Source of the DNA: Fodinibius sp964490705
GTDB lineage: Bacteria > Bacteroidota > Rhodothermia > Balneolales > Balneolaceae
Assembly: GCA_964490705.1 (NCBI GenBank)
Contig: CAZBCG010000018.1
Span: 1 to 50,531, forward strand
Length of the DNA: 50,531 bases
Direction: 5' to 3'
Within the stretch, counting starts at the first letter, position 1. Each line of letters begins with the position of its first letter. The notes under the pieces were generated by a model. It searched no databases, was not told where the DNA came from, and was given only the letters and a program-made list of their open reading frames with translations. The position numbers and the translations under genes are program-made. Positions 1 to 9,344 of the stretch are shown here, in pieces.

Positions 1-593
1 TCATTTTCGAGCACATCCAACAGCCGGTTATCTTCGCCCTGTGCAAAAGGAGCATCTACCGAAAGATGTCGGCCTGATATTTTGAGCGTATCAGCTACTT
101 CCGAAACCGTCATATCGAGACTTTCGGCCAGCTCAGCCGCAGAAGGAACACGCTCGTACTCCTGCTCAAGCTTGGAAAGTTCTTTACCAATCTTGTTTAG
201 TGCACCTACGCGATTCAGCGGCAGTCGTACAATACGACTCTGCTCGGCCAGTGCCTGCAGAATAGACTGACGAATCCACCAAACGGCGTATGAAATAAAT
301 TTAAAACCACGAGTCTCATCGAAACGCTTGGCGGCCTTGATCAAACCAAGGTTCCCCTCATTGATGAGATCACCAAGAGAAAGTCCCTGGTTTTGGTACT
401 GCTTTGCTACAGAAACGACAAAGCGGAGGTTTGCTTTGGTCAGATCCTCAAGAGCCTTTTGGCTTCCCTTTTGGATCTCTTTCGCTAACCGTACCTCATC
501 TTCGGGAGTAATGAGCTTTTCTTTTCCTATCTCTTGTAAATATCGGTCGAGTGATTCCGATTCTCGAGTAGAAATACCTGAACTTCTAGCCAC
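1..593 (-). CDS. rpoD: Primary sigma factor RpoD/SigA, C-terminally truncated by the window edge
   Basis: Housekeeping sigma-70 factor that directs RNA polymerase to vegetative promoters. The visible 197 residues begin at a GTG (591-593); an in-frame stop lies a few codons upstream, so this is the only sensible start. The N-terminus (ARSSGISTRESESLDRYLQE) goes straight into region 1.2, with no region 1.1, as in the short Bacteroidota sigma A. Region 2 is intact, including NLRFVVSVAKQYQNQGL and the -10 recognition stretch KFISYAVWWIRQSILQALAE, followed by region 3. Region 4 lies beyond base 1. The gene is on the same strand as deoB but separated by 180 bp, so it probably has its own promoter. 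The identification is secure. Confidence 0.96.
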   Translation of the reverse strand, partial: MARSSGISTRESESLDRYLQEIGKEKLITPEDEVRLAKEIQKGSQKALEDLTKANLRFVVSVAKQYQNQGLSLGDLINEGNLGLIKAAKRFDETRGFKFISYAVWWIRQSILQALAEQSRIVRLPLNRVGALNKIGKELSKLEQEYERVPSAAELAESLDMTVSEVADTLKISGRHLSVDAPFAQGEDNRLLDVLEN

Positions 594-773
594 GGGATTT
601 GCTGGATTAAATTAGGATTTGCTGTGTGATGACAATTATTTGATCAAAATAGCTGGTGTAATCTGTAAATGATCAAACTTCACTGGATATGATAACGTAT
701 TTAATGCGGGATAAATTCCTCTCGTTAATCTCTATAATATATAGCTTTACAAATACAAATTCTAATTGAAATA
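594..773 (-). promoter_or_regulatory. rpoD upstream region with repeated TTTGATC motifs
   Basis: This AT-rich gap lies between deoB and rpoD. Read on the minus strand it holds TTTGATC twice (677-671, and inside a 10-bp palindrome TTTGATCAAA at 639-648). A possible Bacteroidota-type promoter runs TTTG, 22 nt, TATTTTG over the same stretch, so the palindrome would overlap the -7 element. No terminator for deoB is visible. The promoter assignment is inference from the motif alone. Confidence 0.3.
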
Positions 774-1952
774 CTACCTATTTTGACGCCCATTGAGCAT
801 CGATGTTCCGGGATAATCGGCCTCAATGCCAAAAAAGTCTGCAGCGGTACAGGCGATATCGCTGAATGTCTCTCTGGTACCTAAATTTAATTGAGTGCCC
901 CTATCCTTGGGGAACAACAATACGGGCACAAATTCACGGCTGTGATCGGTACTTTCTGAGGTGGGATCGTTACCGTGATCGCCGGTGATAATCAGGATAT
1001 CATCGTCCTGAAGCTTACTGACAATGGCCGGAATAGCACGGTCAATCTCCTGCATGCACTCCGCATATCCGGCCGGATCTTGCCGGTGCCCATACTTCTG
1101 ATCGGTATCAATCAAATTAACAAACACAAAGCTGTCAGAGGCTGCGGACATCAAGCTCAACAGTTGCGATATGCCCTCCGCATTACTTTTAGTGCGACGA
1201 AATTGCGTAAAGCCCCGTTCGGCAAACAGATCAATAATTTTACCAATGGAATAGGTTTTGATCCCCTGCTCTTGCAGGCGATTGATAATATTATATTCGG
1301 GCGGCTCCATCGTGTAATCGTGCCGCTGATCCGAAAGACGTTCAAAGTCGTCCGGTTCACCGTGGAATGGACGGGCAATCACGCGCCCCACGCCATGCTC
1401 TCCCAGCAGCACTTCTTTGCGTGCAAATTGGCACCATTCGTAAAGGGTATCTACAGGAGTAACATCCACGTGCGTAGCCACCTGAAAGACACTGTCGGCC
1501 GAGGTATAGACGATGGGATACCCTGTTTCGAGATGCTCTTCGCCGTAATCGGCAATCACTTCGGTGCCAGAATATGGTTTATTCACCAGTGCTTTTTCGA
1601 CACCTATACCCTCACAAAATTGCTGGATAACGTCATCCGGGAAACCGTCGGGATAGGTTGGAAACGGCTGATTGAGCTGCACACCGGCAATTTCCCAGTG
1701 TCCGGTGGTTGAATCCTTACCGGCAGAAACTTCCCGCATCTTGCCGTAAGCACAAAGCGGATCCGATTCTCTGGCAACTGATTCCAGCGGGATGATATTT
1801 CCCAATCCCATACGCTGCAGGTTGGGCAATTTGCATCCGGTTTCTTCACAGAGATGACCGAGCGTATTTTCATTTTCATCACCGTATTCAGCGGCGTCTT
1901 CTTGGGCTCCAACACCGAGTCCGTCGATCACAATTACATAGCAATTTCCCAT
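774..1952 (-). CDS. deoB: Phosphopentomutase
   Basis: Interconverts (deoxy)ribose-1-phosphate and (deoxy)ribose-5-phosphate, linking nucleoside salvage to the pentose phosphate pathway; cytoplasmic and Mn-dependent. The 392-residue length is normal for the family. The alkaline-phosphatase-superfamily metal sites are visible: D10 in VIDGLGVG, the phosphorylated threonine motif GKDSTTGHWE (Thr83 by position in the family), NLIDTDQKYGHRQD, ITGDHGNDPT and STDHSREFVPVLLF. The start codon lies 2 bp beyond the stop of the GAF-domain gene, so the two are translationally close and the gene is the last member of a pepF-GAF-deoB operon. No purine phosphorylase or deoxyribose aldolase gene adjoins it, so its usual salvage partners are elsewhere. 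Confidence 0.97.
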   Translation of the reverse strand: MGNCYVIVIDGLGVGAQEDAAEYGDENENTLGHLCEETGCKLPNLQRMGLGNIIPLESVARESDPLCAYGKMREVSAGKDSTTGHWEIAGVQLNQPFPTYPDGFPDDVIQQFCEGIGVEKALVNKPYSGTEVIADYGEEHLETGYPIVYTSADSVFQVATHVDVTPVDTLYEWCQFARKEVLLGEHGVGRVIARPFHGEPDDFERLSDQRHDYTMEPPEYNIINRLQEQGIKTYSIGKIIDLFAERGFTQFRRTKSNAEGISQLLSLMSAASDSFVFVNLIDTDQKYGHRQDPAGYAECMQEIDRAIPAIVSKLQDDDILIITGDHGNDPTSESTDHSREFVPVLLFPKDRGTQLNLGTRETFSDIACTAADFFGIEADYPGTSMLNGRQNR

Positions 1953-1954
1953 AT

Positions 1955-3466
1955 CTAAATGGCCTCATTTTTGTTGGATTTCAATGCTTGCGACAACGCC
2001 GATTTTGCATTCGAGAGCAACTGGTACGAATCATCGTAGCTCTCATCGAGGCGTACAAAGCCAACTTTGATGCCCGTTTCAATATGGATGCCATTCGACA
2101 GCTCAAACGCATCCGCAAACTTTTTCTTGAGGGCCTTCGTCCAATTTTGAACGGCTTGCTCATCTTTGTTTTGGATCAAAAAGGAATACACATAATCGGA
2201 ATGGTATCCCAGTATACCCGGGAATCCAAACTGACTGGGATTGAATGCTGATATCAGGTCGCGCTGCATTTGCTGAAGCTGCTCCATACGTAGCTTTGTG
2301 CGCAATTCCGGCACATTCGATATTGTCACTAATCCAAACCACGAATGATATTTCTGCGGACTTTTTTTGATGCGTTTCAACTCTGAATTGACCGTTTGCT
2401 CCCATAAATCCGGCAAAAAAGCACCATATTCATTAGTAAATATCGAATCATCAAGTTCCATGTTCGGAGCATTCGTCTGCATCTGCAGCCCCGCCACGCG
2501 CACCAGGTTAATGAGCTTGTGCTTGGTCGATTCTTTAAAAATGAGCGGATTTTTGTCATAGACTAAAACCACACCTTGTCGACGATCTTTCATCATCAGC
2601 GGGATGGCCATCGAAGCCCCTTCGGAATGCAGCTCACGCGGCGACAGGCGCTTGGGGTTATTATTAAAATGGATAGCAAATTCGGCTTCGCCCTGTTCTG
2701 CAGCTTCATAGGCCAGTGATCGCTCCTCCATCTGCATGCCAATGGGCGGAGCATACTGGGCTTCATCGGCATTCATCACATTGCTCCAGCTGTCCATACC
2801 TTGTGTGATAAATGAAACCCCGCCATCATGCAAAAACGATTGAATAGTATTAAGCATCCGCTTGACCATTTCCGCACGATGACAACGCACTTCCAGAAGT
2901 GACAGCGCATTTTCGTAATCGATCCATTCATCCTGCTGTTCGTACAGGTCGCTGATCTCCAGATAGGTATTCAGCACATTGCGCAACGCATTGATGTAGG
3001 AATAAATAACATCACTTTTTTTCTCTGTAAAAATATGATCTTTGGATTCCAGTACCGTGATCGCCACTGTTTCACCGTTATTAACAAATGGCAACAGCGT
3101 TACATACTGCACCGGTACATCATTGTAATAGTGCGATAACGCCGATGCGGGAATATCCTCACCCACTTCTACCGCCGTGGGCTCATCCAAATCTTTAAAC
3201 TCATCCAAAAAATGATCGGCAAAGCTTATGCGATCCTTAAACATCACGTTATCGAGCACCGTTGACTTTGTCTCCATCACAAACTGCTCGCGCGATCTGT
3301 TGATCCAGTACATATAGGCCGTCTCCATCTCGGAGGCACTCCGCAGTAAAAACATCAGATCCCTAAGAACGTGCTTAAACTCTCTCAACGCCTTTTCCTG
3401 GCGCTTCTGCCCCATCATTTCTGCATTCGACCGATCTTTTTCCCGTGCCGTCGCGTAATTGTCCAT
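1955..3466 (-). CDS. GAF-like protein with degenerate GGDEF-like C-terminus
   Basis: A 503-residue soluble protein without signal peptide or membrane segment. Two regions of about 150 residues (roughly 30-175 and 180-335) have the alternating helix/strand pattern of GAF sensor domains, for example PVQYVTLLPFVNNGETVAIT and EGASMAIPLMMKDRRQGVVL. The last 150 residues resemble a diguanylate cyclase fold: LISAFNPSQFGFPGILGYHS ends where the active-site loop should be, and IHIETGIKVGFV followed by LLSNAKSALSQAL matches the GGDEF-domain tail. The GGDEF signature itself is replaced by HSDYV (422-426), so cyclase activity is unlikely; a sensing or scaffolding role is inferred. It sits 7 bp after pepF and 2 bp before deoB. 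The fold assignment comes from pattern reading only. Confidence 0.6.
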   Translation of the reverse strand: MDNYATAREKDRSNAEMMGQKRQEKALREFKHVLRDLMFLLRSASEMETAYMYWINRSREQFVMETKSTVLDNVMFKDRISFADHFLDEFKDLDEPTAVEVGEDIPASALSHYYNDVPVQYVTLLPFVNNGETVAITVLESKDHIFTEKKSDVIYSYINALRNVLNTYLEISDLYEQQDEWIDYENALSLLEVRCHRAEMVKRMLNTIQSFLHDGGVSFITQGMDSWSNVMNADEAQYAPPIGMQMEERSLAYEAAEQGEAEFAIHFNNNPKRLSPRELHSEGASMAIPLMMKDRRQGVVLVYDKNPLIFKESTKHKLINLVRVAGLQMQTNAPNMELDDSIFTNEYGAFLPDLWEQTVNSELKRIKKSPQKYHSWFGLVTISNVPELRTKLRMEQLQQMQRDLISAFNPSQFGFPGILGYHSDYVYSFLIQNKDEQAVQNWTKALKKKFADAFELSNGIHIETGIKVGFVRLDESYDDSYQLLSNAKSALSQALKSNKNEAI

Positions 3467-3473
3467 ACCCTAA

Positions 3474-5270
3474 TTAGTTTATCTGTTTAGCTAATTCTTC
3501 TGCTTGCTGAACCATTTTTTCTATAGCTCCCAACCCGTTATCCCAAAAATCGGGTTTTGTGATATCAAGTCCCAATTTCCCGACGATATTTTCCGGCCAG
3601 TCTGATCCGCCCGCCCGAAGCATATCCATATACTTTTCGGAAAACCCATTCTGAGACTGTTGATATTCCTCGTAAAGAGCCAGCACCAGCAACTCTCCAA
3701 AAGCATACGCATACACATAGCCCGGCGTATGCAAAAAGTGCGGGATGTAGCTCCACCAGAGGTTATAGCCATCCGTCAATGTTACCGAATCTCCATAAAT
3801 ATCTTCCTGCGTCTGACGCCAAAGCCGTGAAAAGTCCTCGGTCGTCAACTCCCCCTTTTCGCGCCGATGCGTATGCATGGCGTGCTCAAAACGATTCATC
3901 GAAACCTGACGAAAGACCGTGGCAATAGTATCATCAATTTTACCGATCAAAAGCGCCAGCTTTTCTTTGGGATCGTCAAGTTTTCGCATCAATTTCTGGA
4001 AAACGAGCATCTCCCCAAATACCGATGCCGTTTCGGCGGTCGTCAGTGGTGTATTGGCCTGCAGCGCACCTTGTTCCCTGGATAAAAACTGATGCACCCC
4101 GTGCCCCAATTCGTGGGCCAAGGTCTGTACATCACGAATCTTTCCGTCAAAATTCATAAACACATAGGGATGCACCGACGGTACGGTGCTGGCCGAATAG
4201 GCTCCGCCACGCTTGCCGGGCTTCATCGCCGCATCAATCCAGTTGTTGCTAAAAAATTTGCCTGCCACGGTGCCCATATGCGGATGAAAATCAGTGTAGG
4301 AATCAAGCACCATTTCGCGTGCCTTATCCCACTGGATGCTTTTTTCATTTTTCAACAGCGGCGCATAGCGATCGTAATCGTACAGTTCGTCGTACCCCAA
4401 CAGGCTTCGCTTAAGATCATAAAACCGATGCACCAAACTGTAATTCTCGGTCACCGCATTGATCAAAACCTCAACGGTTTCGTCATCAATTTCATTGGAG
4501 AGGTTTCGCGATGAAATCCAGCTGTCGTAGCCGCGCAGCTTGTCATCGGTATGCTTGTCGGCCAGCAGCGTATTAAAAATAAAGGTGAATGTGCGGCTGT
4601 GATCCTTGAATGTCTCGGTAAGGGATGCATGTGCACGCTTTCGCAGATCGCGATCGGGCTCGTGCAGTTTGCTGAGCACTTCTTGTTGCGTCAGCTCTTC
4701 GCCATCCAGCTCAAAACGGGCCGCCCCCATGGTTTCATCAAAATAGCGATTCCATGCACTGCGTCCCGTTACTTTTTTTGCTGAAAGCACCTGCTCCTCC
4801 TTTTCGCTGAGCACATGCTCTTTATACCGACGAGAGGTTTCCAGGTAATGCCTGTAATGTGCCAGCGTTTCGTTTTCGATCAGCTGGTCTGCTCGCTCAT
4901 CATCCATCGCCAGCCATTCCACATCAAAAAACACCAGCTTCTGATGGATTTCGGAGGAAAGCTCACTGGCCTCCTGCTTGAGCTTCCCATATTCGGGATC
5001 ATTTGTATTCGTGGACCATTTGAGCTGGGCATACGACCCAATTTTACCAATAATCTCGATCAGTTGTTCATATTCCTGAAGCGCTTGTTTCAATCCTTCT
5101 GCATCCAGATCGGCTACATTTCCTTTGTAAGTGGAAGCAAATTCTTGGGCCAGATCCAACACCTTTTCTTTGTCACGTTCGAGGGCGGGATCGTCAATTG
5201 CATCATACAGGTCTGAGAGATCCCATTGCACATGCTCAGCACCTGTTTTTTCTTTCACTTTATTGCTCAT
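3474..5270 (-). CDS. pepF: Oligoendopeptidase F (M3 family zinc metallopeptidase)
   Basis: Cytoplasmic peptidase of the M3B/PepF family that cleaves short peptides. The 598-residue protein has the zinc site HELGH (386-390) within LAHELGHGVHQFLS and a third ligand Glu413 in TTAETASVFGE. The C-terminal substrate-binding region has the typical WSYIPHFLHTPGYVYAYAFG. Length is normal. The ATG start gives the usual N-terminus leading into VQWDLSDLYDAIDDP. It is the first gene of a minus-strand operon with the GAF-domain gene and deoB, and it diverges from kgd across a 220-bp promoter region. Identification of the family is secure; the in vivo peptide substrates are not shown by sequence. Confidence 0.95.
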   Translation of the reverse strand: MSNKVKEKTGAEHVQWDLSDLYDAIDDPALERDKEKVLDLAQEFASTYKGNVADLDAEGLKQALQEYEQLIEIIGKIGSYAQLKWSTNTNDPEYGKLKQEASELSSEIHQKLVFFDVEWLAMDDERADQLIENETLAHYRHYLETSRRYKEHVLSEKEEQVLSAKKVTGRSAWNRYFDETMGAARFELDGEELTQQEVLSKLHEPDRDLRKRAHASLTETFKDHSRTFTFIFNTLLADKHTDDKLRGYDSWISSRNLSNEIDDETVEVLINAVTENYSLVHRFYDLKRSLLGYDELYDYDRYAPLLKNEKSIQWDKAREMVLDSYTDFHPHMGTVAGKFFSNNWIDAAMKPGKRGGAYSASTVPSVHPYVFMNFDGKIRDVQTLAHELGHGVHQFLSREQGALQANTPLTTAETASVFGEMLVFQKLMRKLDDPKEKLALLIGKIDDTIATVFRQVSMNRFEHAMHTHRREKGELTTEDFSRLWRQTQEDIYGDSVTLTDGYNLWWSYIPHFLHTPGYVYAYAFGELLVLALYEEYQQSQNGFSEKYMDMLRAGGSDWPENIVGKLGLDITKPDFWDNGLGAIEKMVQQAEELAKQIN

Positions 5271-5490
5271 ATCTTCGTTGAAATTCTGTTTACATAATCA
5301 TTGTTAGACCCGTTAGATCAGCCAAAAATAGCAAAAAAATATCTCTGACAGATAATCGTAATTTAATATAACAATGGTTAACTTTACGCTTGATTGTTCA
5401 TGGTTGAAAGAAACCAAAAAAAACATTCAATATTAATTCTTTCAGGCACTTTTCAGCCAGAAATTTAAACCTACTCAATACGAACATATT
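5271..5490. promoter_or_regulatory. Divergent promoter region between pepF and kgd
   Basis: AT-rich 220-bp gap from which pepF (minus) and kgd (plus) diverge. The minus strand contains TATTTTTG, matching the Bacteroidota -7 form TAnnTTTG; the plus strand contains the near match TAACTTTA. Neither has a clear TTG at the right distance, so exact promoters are unresolved. No other gene is seen here. Confidence 0.35.
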
Positions 5491-8400
5491 TTGAAGTCGC
5501 TCGAAGCCGTATTCGGACCCAATTCCGCACTTGTAGAAGAACTTTTCAATCAATACAAAGAAGATCCTACATCGGTACCTAACCACTGGAGACAGTATTT
5601 TGATGAAATCGAAGGCGTAGAAACGCCGGATGATCTGCAGCCTGAGGCTACGCAAGCCGATAACGGAGCTCCTTCATCTACACAAACGACTACTCCCAAA
5701 ACAAAACCCCAGGCCAAAGAAGCTCCTGAGAAAAGAGACGACAGCGATGCCGATATTCCCTCCGGAGCTACGCTTGAAAAAATTAAAGGGGTTTCCAGCA
5801 AGATTGTCCAGAATATGGATGAGAGCCTGGAAGTACCTACGGCTACGTCGGTGCGATCGCTGCCCATGCGCATGCTGATCGAAGATCGAGCCATTATCAA
5901 CCGGCACCTCGAACAGCGCAATGAGCCCAAGTCATCATTTACGCACTACATCGCCTGGGCCATTATCAAGGCGCTGGAAGAATATCCCAACATGAACAAC
6001 TCATTTATGTACAAGGATGGGGACCCGTACAAAGTGATTCCCGATCAGGTCAATTTGGGACTGGCAATTGACGTACAAAACAAAGACGGATCGCGTAATC
6101 TGTTGGTGCCCAATATCAAAGGCGTGGACAAGATGAACTTCAAGGAGTTTCTCTACGCCTACTCCGATCTTATTGACAAAGCGCGCAACGGCAATCTCGA
6201 AATTTCTGATTTCCAGGGTACCACACTCACCCTTACCAATCCCGGGATGATTGGCACAGTGCAATCGGTGCCCCGCCTGATGAAAACCCAGGGAGCAATC
6301 ATCGCAACCGGTGCTATTGACTACCCGGCTGAATATCAGTCGATGTCGCAAGAGATGCTCAACAAGCTGGGCATCAGCAAAGTGATGAATGTGACTTCGA
6401 CCTACGATCACCGAGTAATTCAGGGCGCCGAATCAGGATCTTTCCTCAAAAAGATACACAGCTTACTCAACGGCGAAGAAGATTTTTATAGCGAGATTTT
6501 TGAAGATCTCGAAATTCCATATGATCCCCTGCCCTTTGGCGAAGACAAGTATGTGGGTCAACTCGATGGACAAGGTGCTACACTCGAGCAAAACAAGCGC
6601 GCCATTGCTGTTATGCGGCTCATTAATATGTATCGCACACGCGGACACGTGCTTGCTGATCTCGATCCGCTGAGTGATGAGCCCGGCCACAGTCCCGAGC
6701 TTGACCTGGAATATTACGGACTTACGCTTTGGGATCTGGACCGCGAATTCTATTGCGGTGGCCTGGGTGGCAATGAAAAAGCAACGCTTCGCGATATACT
6801 GCGACTACTCCGCGATACCTATTGCGGCAAGATCGGAGCCGAATTTATGCACTTGCTCGATCTGGAAGAACGAAAATGGCTCCGCGAGCGAATGGAGTCC
6901 ACCACCAATACGCCTAACCTTACCAAAGATCAAAAAGAAGATATTCTCCACAAGCTCAACCAAGCAATGGCATTCGAGCAGTTTCTCCACAAGAAATATA
7001 TCGGCCATAAACGCTTTTCGCTGGAGGGAGCTGATACCCTGATTCCCATGATGCACCACTTCCTCGAAAAAGCGGCTGAGGACAATGTGGAAAAAATATT
7101 TATGGGTAAGGCTCACCGGGGACGTCTGAATATCCTGGTAAATATTATGAACAAGCCGTACCGCAAGGTGTTCGCTGATTTTGAAGGAAATCTCGATCCC
7201 GACAGTATTCAAGGCTCTGGCGATGTAAAGTATCACCTTGGGTCCAAGGGGACACACAAGACCGAAAATGGCAAAAGTGTTGAAATTGAACTGATGCCCA
7301 ACCCCAGCCACCTGGAGTCTGTAAATCCGGTGGTGGAAGGCGCAACTCGTGCTACACAGGATCATGCCGGAGAAAATGCTGAAAAGAAAAATATACCGGT
7401 ACTTGTCCACGGAGATGCGGCCTTTTCTGGTCAGGGAGTAGTTGCCGAAACACTGAACATGTCGCAGCTCGATGCCTATAAAACCGGCGGAACTATTCAT
7501 ATCATCATCAACAACCAGATTGGTTTTACCACGTTGCCCGAAGATGGGCGTTCAACTGAATATGCTTCTGATTTGGCCAAGGCCGTATTAGCACCCATTT
7601 TTCATGTCAATGGCGACAACCCCGAAGAAGCAGTACATGCCATCCAAATGGCGTTTGAATATCGCCAGAAGTTTGGAAAAGATGTGGTTATTGATCTTAT
7701 CGGATTCCGTAAGCACGGCCACAACGAGGGTGATGAACCGGCCTTTACGCAACCCGGCATGTATAAAGAGATCGACAATCATCCTACCGTTCGAGATATT
7801 TACACTGATAAATTACTTGGACAAAGTGAGTTCACTGAAGAAGAAATACAAGAGATTTTTGACGAATTTGATGACCTGCTTCGGGATGCGTTTGAGGATG
7901 CGAAAAATGCCTCTCCCCTCGAGGTTACGGACGATATGATTGATCGTCACGAAATGACGCAGGACGAATGGCCAGAGTTCCCCGATACTACTTATCCCGA
8001 GGATGAACTCAAAGATATTGCAGTCAAGCTTAACACCGTTCCCAAAGATTTCGATGCCAATCCCAAGTTGTTAAAACAGCTGGCCAAGCGCGCCGAAATT
8101 GTTGACAAAAATGAGAAAAAGATCGACTGGGGTTTTGCCGAAGCACTGGCATTTGGATCTCTGCTTAAGAATGATACTACGGTACGCCTGACGGGACAGG
8201 ATGCAGAACGTGGTACATTTTCTCATCGTCATGCGATTTTACACGGAACGGAAACTGATCAGGAATTCGTTCCGCTTAATAATCTGAGTGAAGATCAAGC
8301 GCCCTTTTATCCCTATAACAGTCTGCTTAGTGAGTTTGCTGCTGTAGGTTATGAATTTGGATACAGTGCTGCCAAGCTCGATGCCCTGGTAATCTGGGAG

Positions 8401-9147
8401 GCACAGTTTGGCGATTTTGCCAATGGTGCTCAGGTTCCCATTGACCAGTATATATCGTCCAGCGAAGCCAAGTGGGGGCAAAAATCCTCGCTGGTGATGA
8501 CGCTGCCACACGGCTACGAAGGACAAGGTCCGGAGCACTCATCGGCTCGTCTGGAACGATATCTGCAACTTTGTGCTGAGGATAATATGCAAGTCGTAAA
8601 TCTGACTACGCCGGCTCAATATTTCCATATCCTGCGCAAGCAAGCCAAGCAGGAAGACAAAAAGCCCTTGATTATCATGTCTCCGAAAAGTCTGTTGCGA
8701 CACCCTTTGGCTACCTCCAAAGCAGAAGATCTGTCCGAGGGACAATATCATCCATTTATTGCCGATCAGGAAGTGGAAGACAAAAACAAGATCGATCGGC
8801 TAGTTATTTGCTCTGGTAAGGTCTATTATGATCTCTACAAGCAACGCCAGGAAGAGAATACCGACAACATTGCCATTGCGCGACTGGAACAGTTTTATCC
8901 CTTTCCCGACAAAGATGTAAATGACATCCTCAGCGAATATAGTCATATAGATGACATTGTATGGTGCCAAGAAGAACCCAAAAATATGGGCGGTTGGACG
9001 TTTGTAGCTCCCCGCATTATGCAAGAGCTACAAGATAGTCAAAATCTGCGATATGTGGGTCGTCAGGCTTCTGCATCGCCCGCAGCAGGACAGAAGAAAG
9101 TGCACAAAGCCGAACAAGAAAAACTGGTGAATCAAGCACTGCATTAG
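5491..9147 (+). CDS. kgd: Multifunctional 2-oxoglutarate decarboxylase/dehydrogenase E1 with fused E2 catalytic domain
   Basis: Oxidises 2-oxoglutarate toward succinyl-CoA in the TCA cycle, combining E1o and part of E2o in one chain, as in mycobacterial Kgd. Residues 1-40 are the E1 N-terminal segment (FGPNSALVEELFNQYKEDP), 45-90 a Pro/Thr/Ala-rich linker, and about 100-340 an acyltransferase E2 catalytic domain with the active-site motif TSTYDHRVIQGAESG (His307). From about 365 the thiamine-diphosphate E1 domain follows, with GKAHRGRLNIL, GDAAFSGQGVVAE (641-653) and INNQIGFTT. No lipoyl domain is present, so lipoyl groups must come from another E2. At 1218 residues it is full length. The start is a TTG; no in-frame ATG lies between it and an upstream stop. 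Terminates at the palindrome near 9300. Confidence 0.96.
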   Translation: MKSLEAVFGPNSALVEELFNQYKEDPTSVPNHWRQYFDEIEGVETPDDLQPEATQADNGAPSSTQTTTPKTKPQAKEAPEKRDDSDADIPSGATLEKIKGVSSKIVQNMDESLEVPTATSVRSLPMRMLIEDRAIINRHLEQRNEPKSSFTHYIAWAIIKALEEYPNMNNSFMYKDGDPYKVIPDQVNLGLAIDVQNKDGSRNLLVPNIKGVDKMNFKEFLYAYSDLIDKARNGNLEISDFQGTTLTLTNPGMIGTVQSVPRLMKTQGAIIATGAIDYPAEYQSMSQEMLNKLGISKVMNVTSTYDHRVIQGAESGSFLKKIHSLLNGEEDFYSEIFEDLEIPYDPLPFGEDKYVGQLDGQGATLEQNKRAIAVMRLINMYRTRGHVLADLDPLSDEPGHSPELDLEYYGLTLWDLDREFYCGGLGGNEKATLRDILRLLRDTYCGKIGAEFMHLLDLEERKWLRERMESTTNTPNLTKDQKEDILHKLNQAMAFEQFLHKKYIGHKRFSLEGADTLIPMMHHFLEKAAEDNVEKIFMGKAHRGRLNILVNIMNKPYRKVFADFEGNLDPDSIQGSGDVKYHLGSKGTHKTENGKSVEIELMPNPSHLESVNPVVEGATRATQDHAGENAEKKNIPVLVHGDAAFSGQGVVAETLNMSQLDAYKTGGTIHIIINNQIGFTTLPEDGRSTEYASDLAKAVLAPIFHVNGDNPEEAVHAIQMAFEYRQKFGKDVVIDLIGFRKHGHNEGDEPAFTQPGMYKEIDNHPTVRDIYTDKLLGQSEFTEEEIQEIFDEFDDLLRDAFEDAKNASPLEVTDDMIDRHEMTQDEWPEFPDTTYPEDELKDIAVKLNTVPKDFDANPKLLKQLAKRAEIVDKNEKKIDWGFAEALAFGSLLKNDTTVRLTGQDAERGTFSHRHAILHGTETDQEFVPLNNLSEDQAPFYPYNSLLSEFAAVGYEFGYSAAKLDALVIWEAQFGDFANGAQVPIDQYISSSEAKWGQKSSLVMTLPHGYEGQGPEHSSARLERYLQLCAEDNMQVVNLTTPAQYFHILRKQAKQEDKKPLIIMSPKSLLRHPLATSKAEDLSEGQYHPFIADQEVEDKNKIDRLVICSGKVYYDLYKQRQEENTDNIAIARLEQFYPFPDKDVNDILSEYSHIDDIVWCQEEPKNMGGWTFVAPRIMQELQDSQNLRYVGRQASASPAAGQKKVHKAEQEKLVNQALH

Positions 9148-9285
9148 CCTGTTACATCTTTTTTAATAACATTTCAACATCTATCTGGCACCTAGCTTTG
9201 CTACGGGATGAGACTAAAAATAGAGTTAATGACAAACTTATATTAGAGTTACGGAACCGAATATTAATCTCCCCAAAAATAAAAG

Positions 9286-9320
9286 CCCTGACAGAGTTCG
9301 AACTCTGTCAGGGTTAATTT
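9286..9320. terminator. Bidirectional rho-independent terminator between kgd and folE2
   Basis: A perfect 28-bp palindrome (half-site CCCTGACAGAGTTC, 9286-9313) is preceded by an A-rich stretch and followed by TTAATTTTTTA. It lies between two convergent genes, so it can stop transcripts arriving from either side. Confidence 0.88.
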
Positions 9321-9344
9321 TTTATAGTTTCTTTCTTTTCTAAA

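Noticed and set aside
975..1712. 245-codon open frame on the plus strand
   Set aside because: It is entirely antisense to deoB, a well-supported gene, and its product has no domain pattern; it reflects codon bias of the other strand.
6805..7500. 231-codon open frame on the minus strand inside kgd
   Set aside because: It lies within the conserved E1 domain of kgd in antisense and shows no recognisable protein features.
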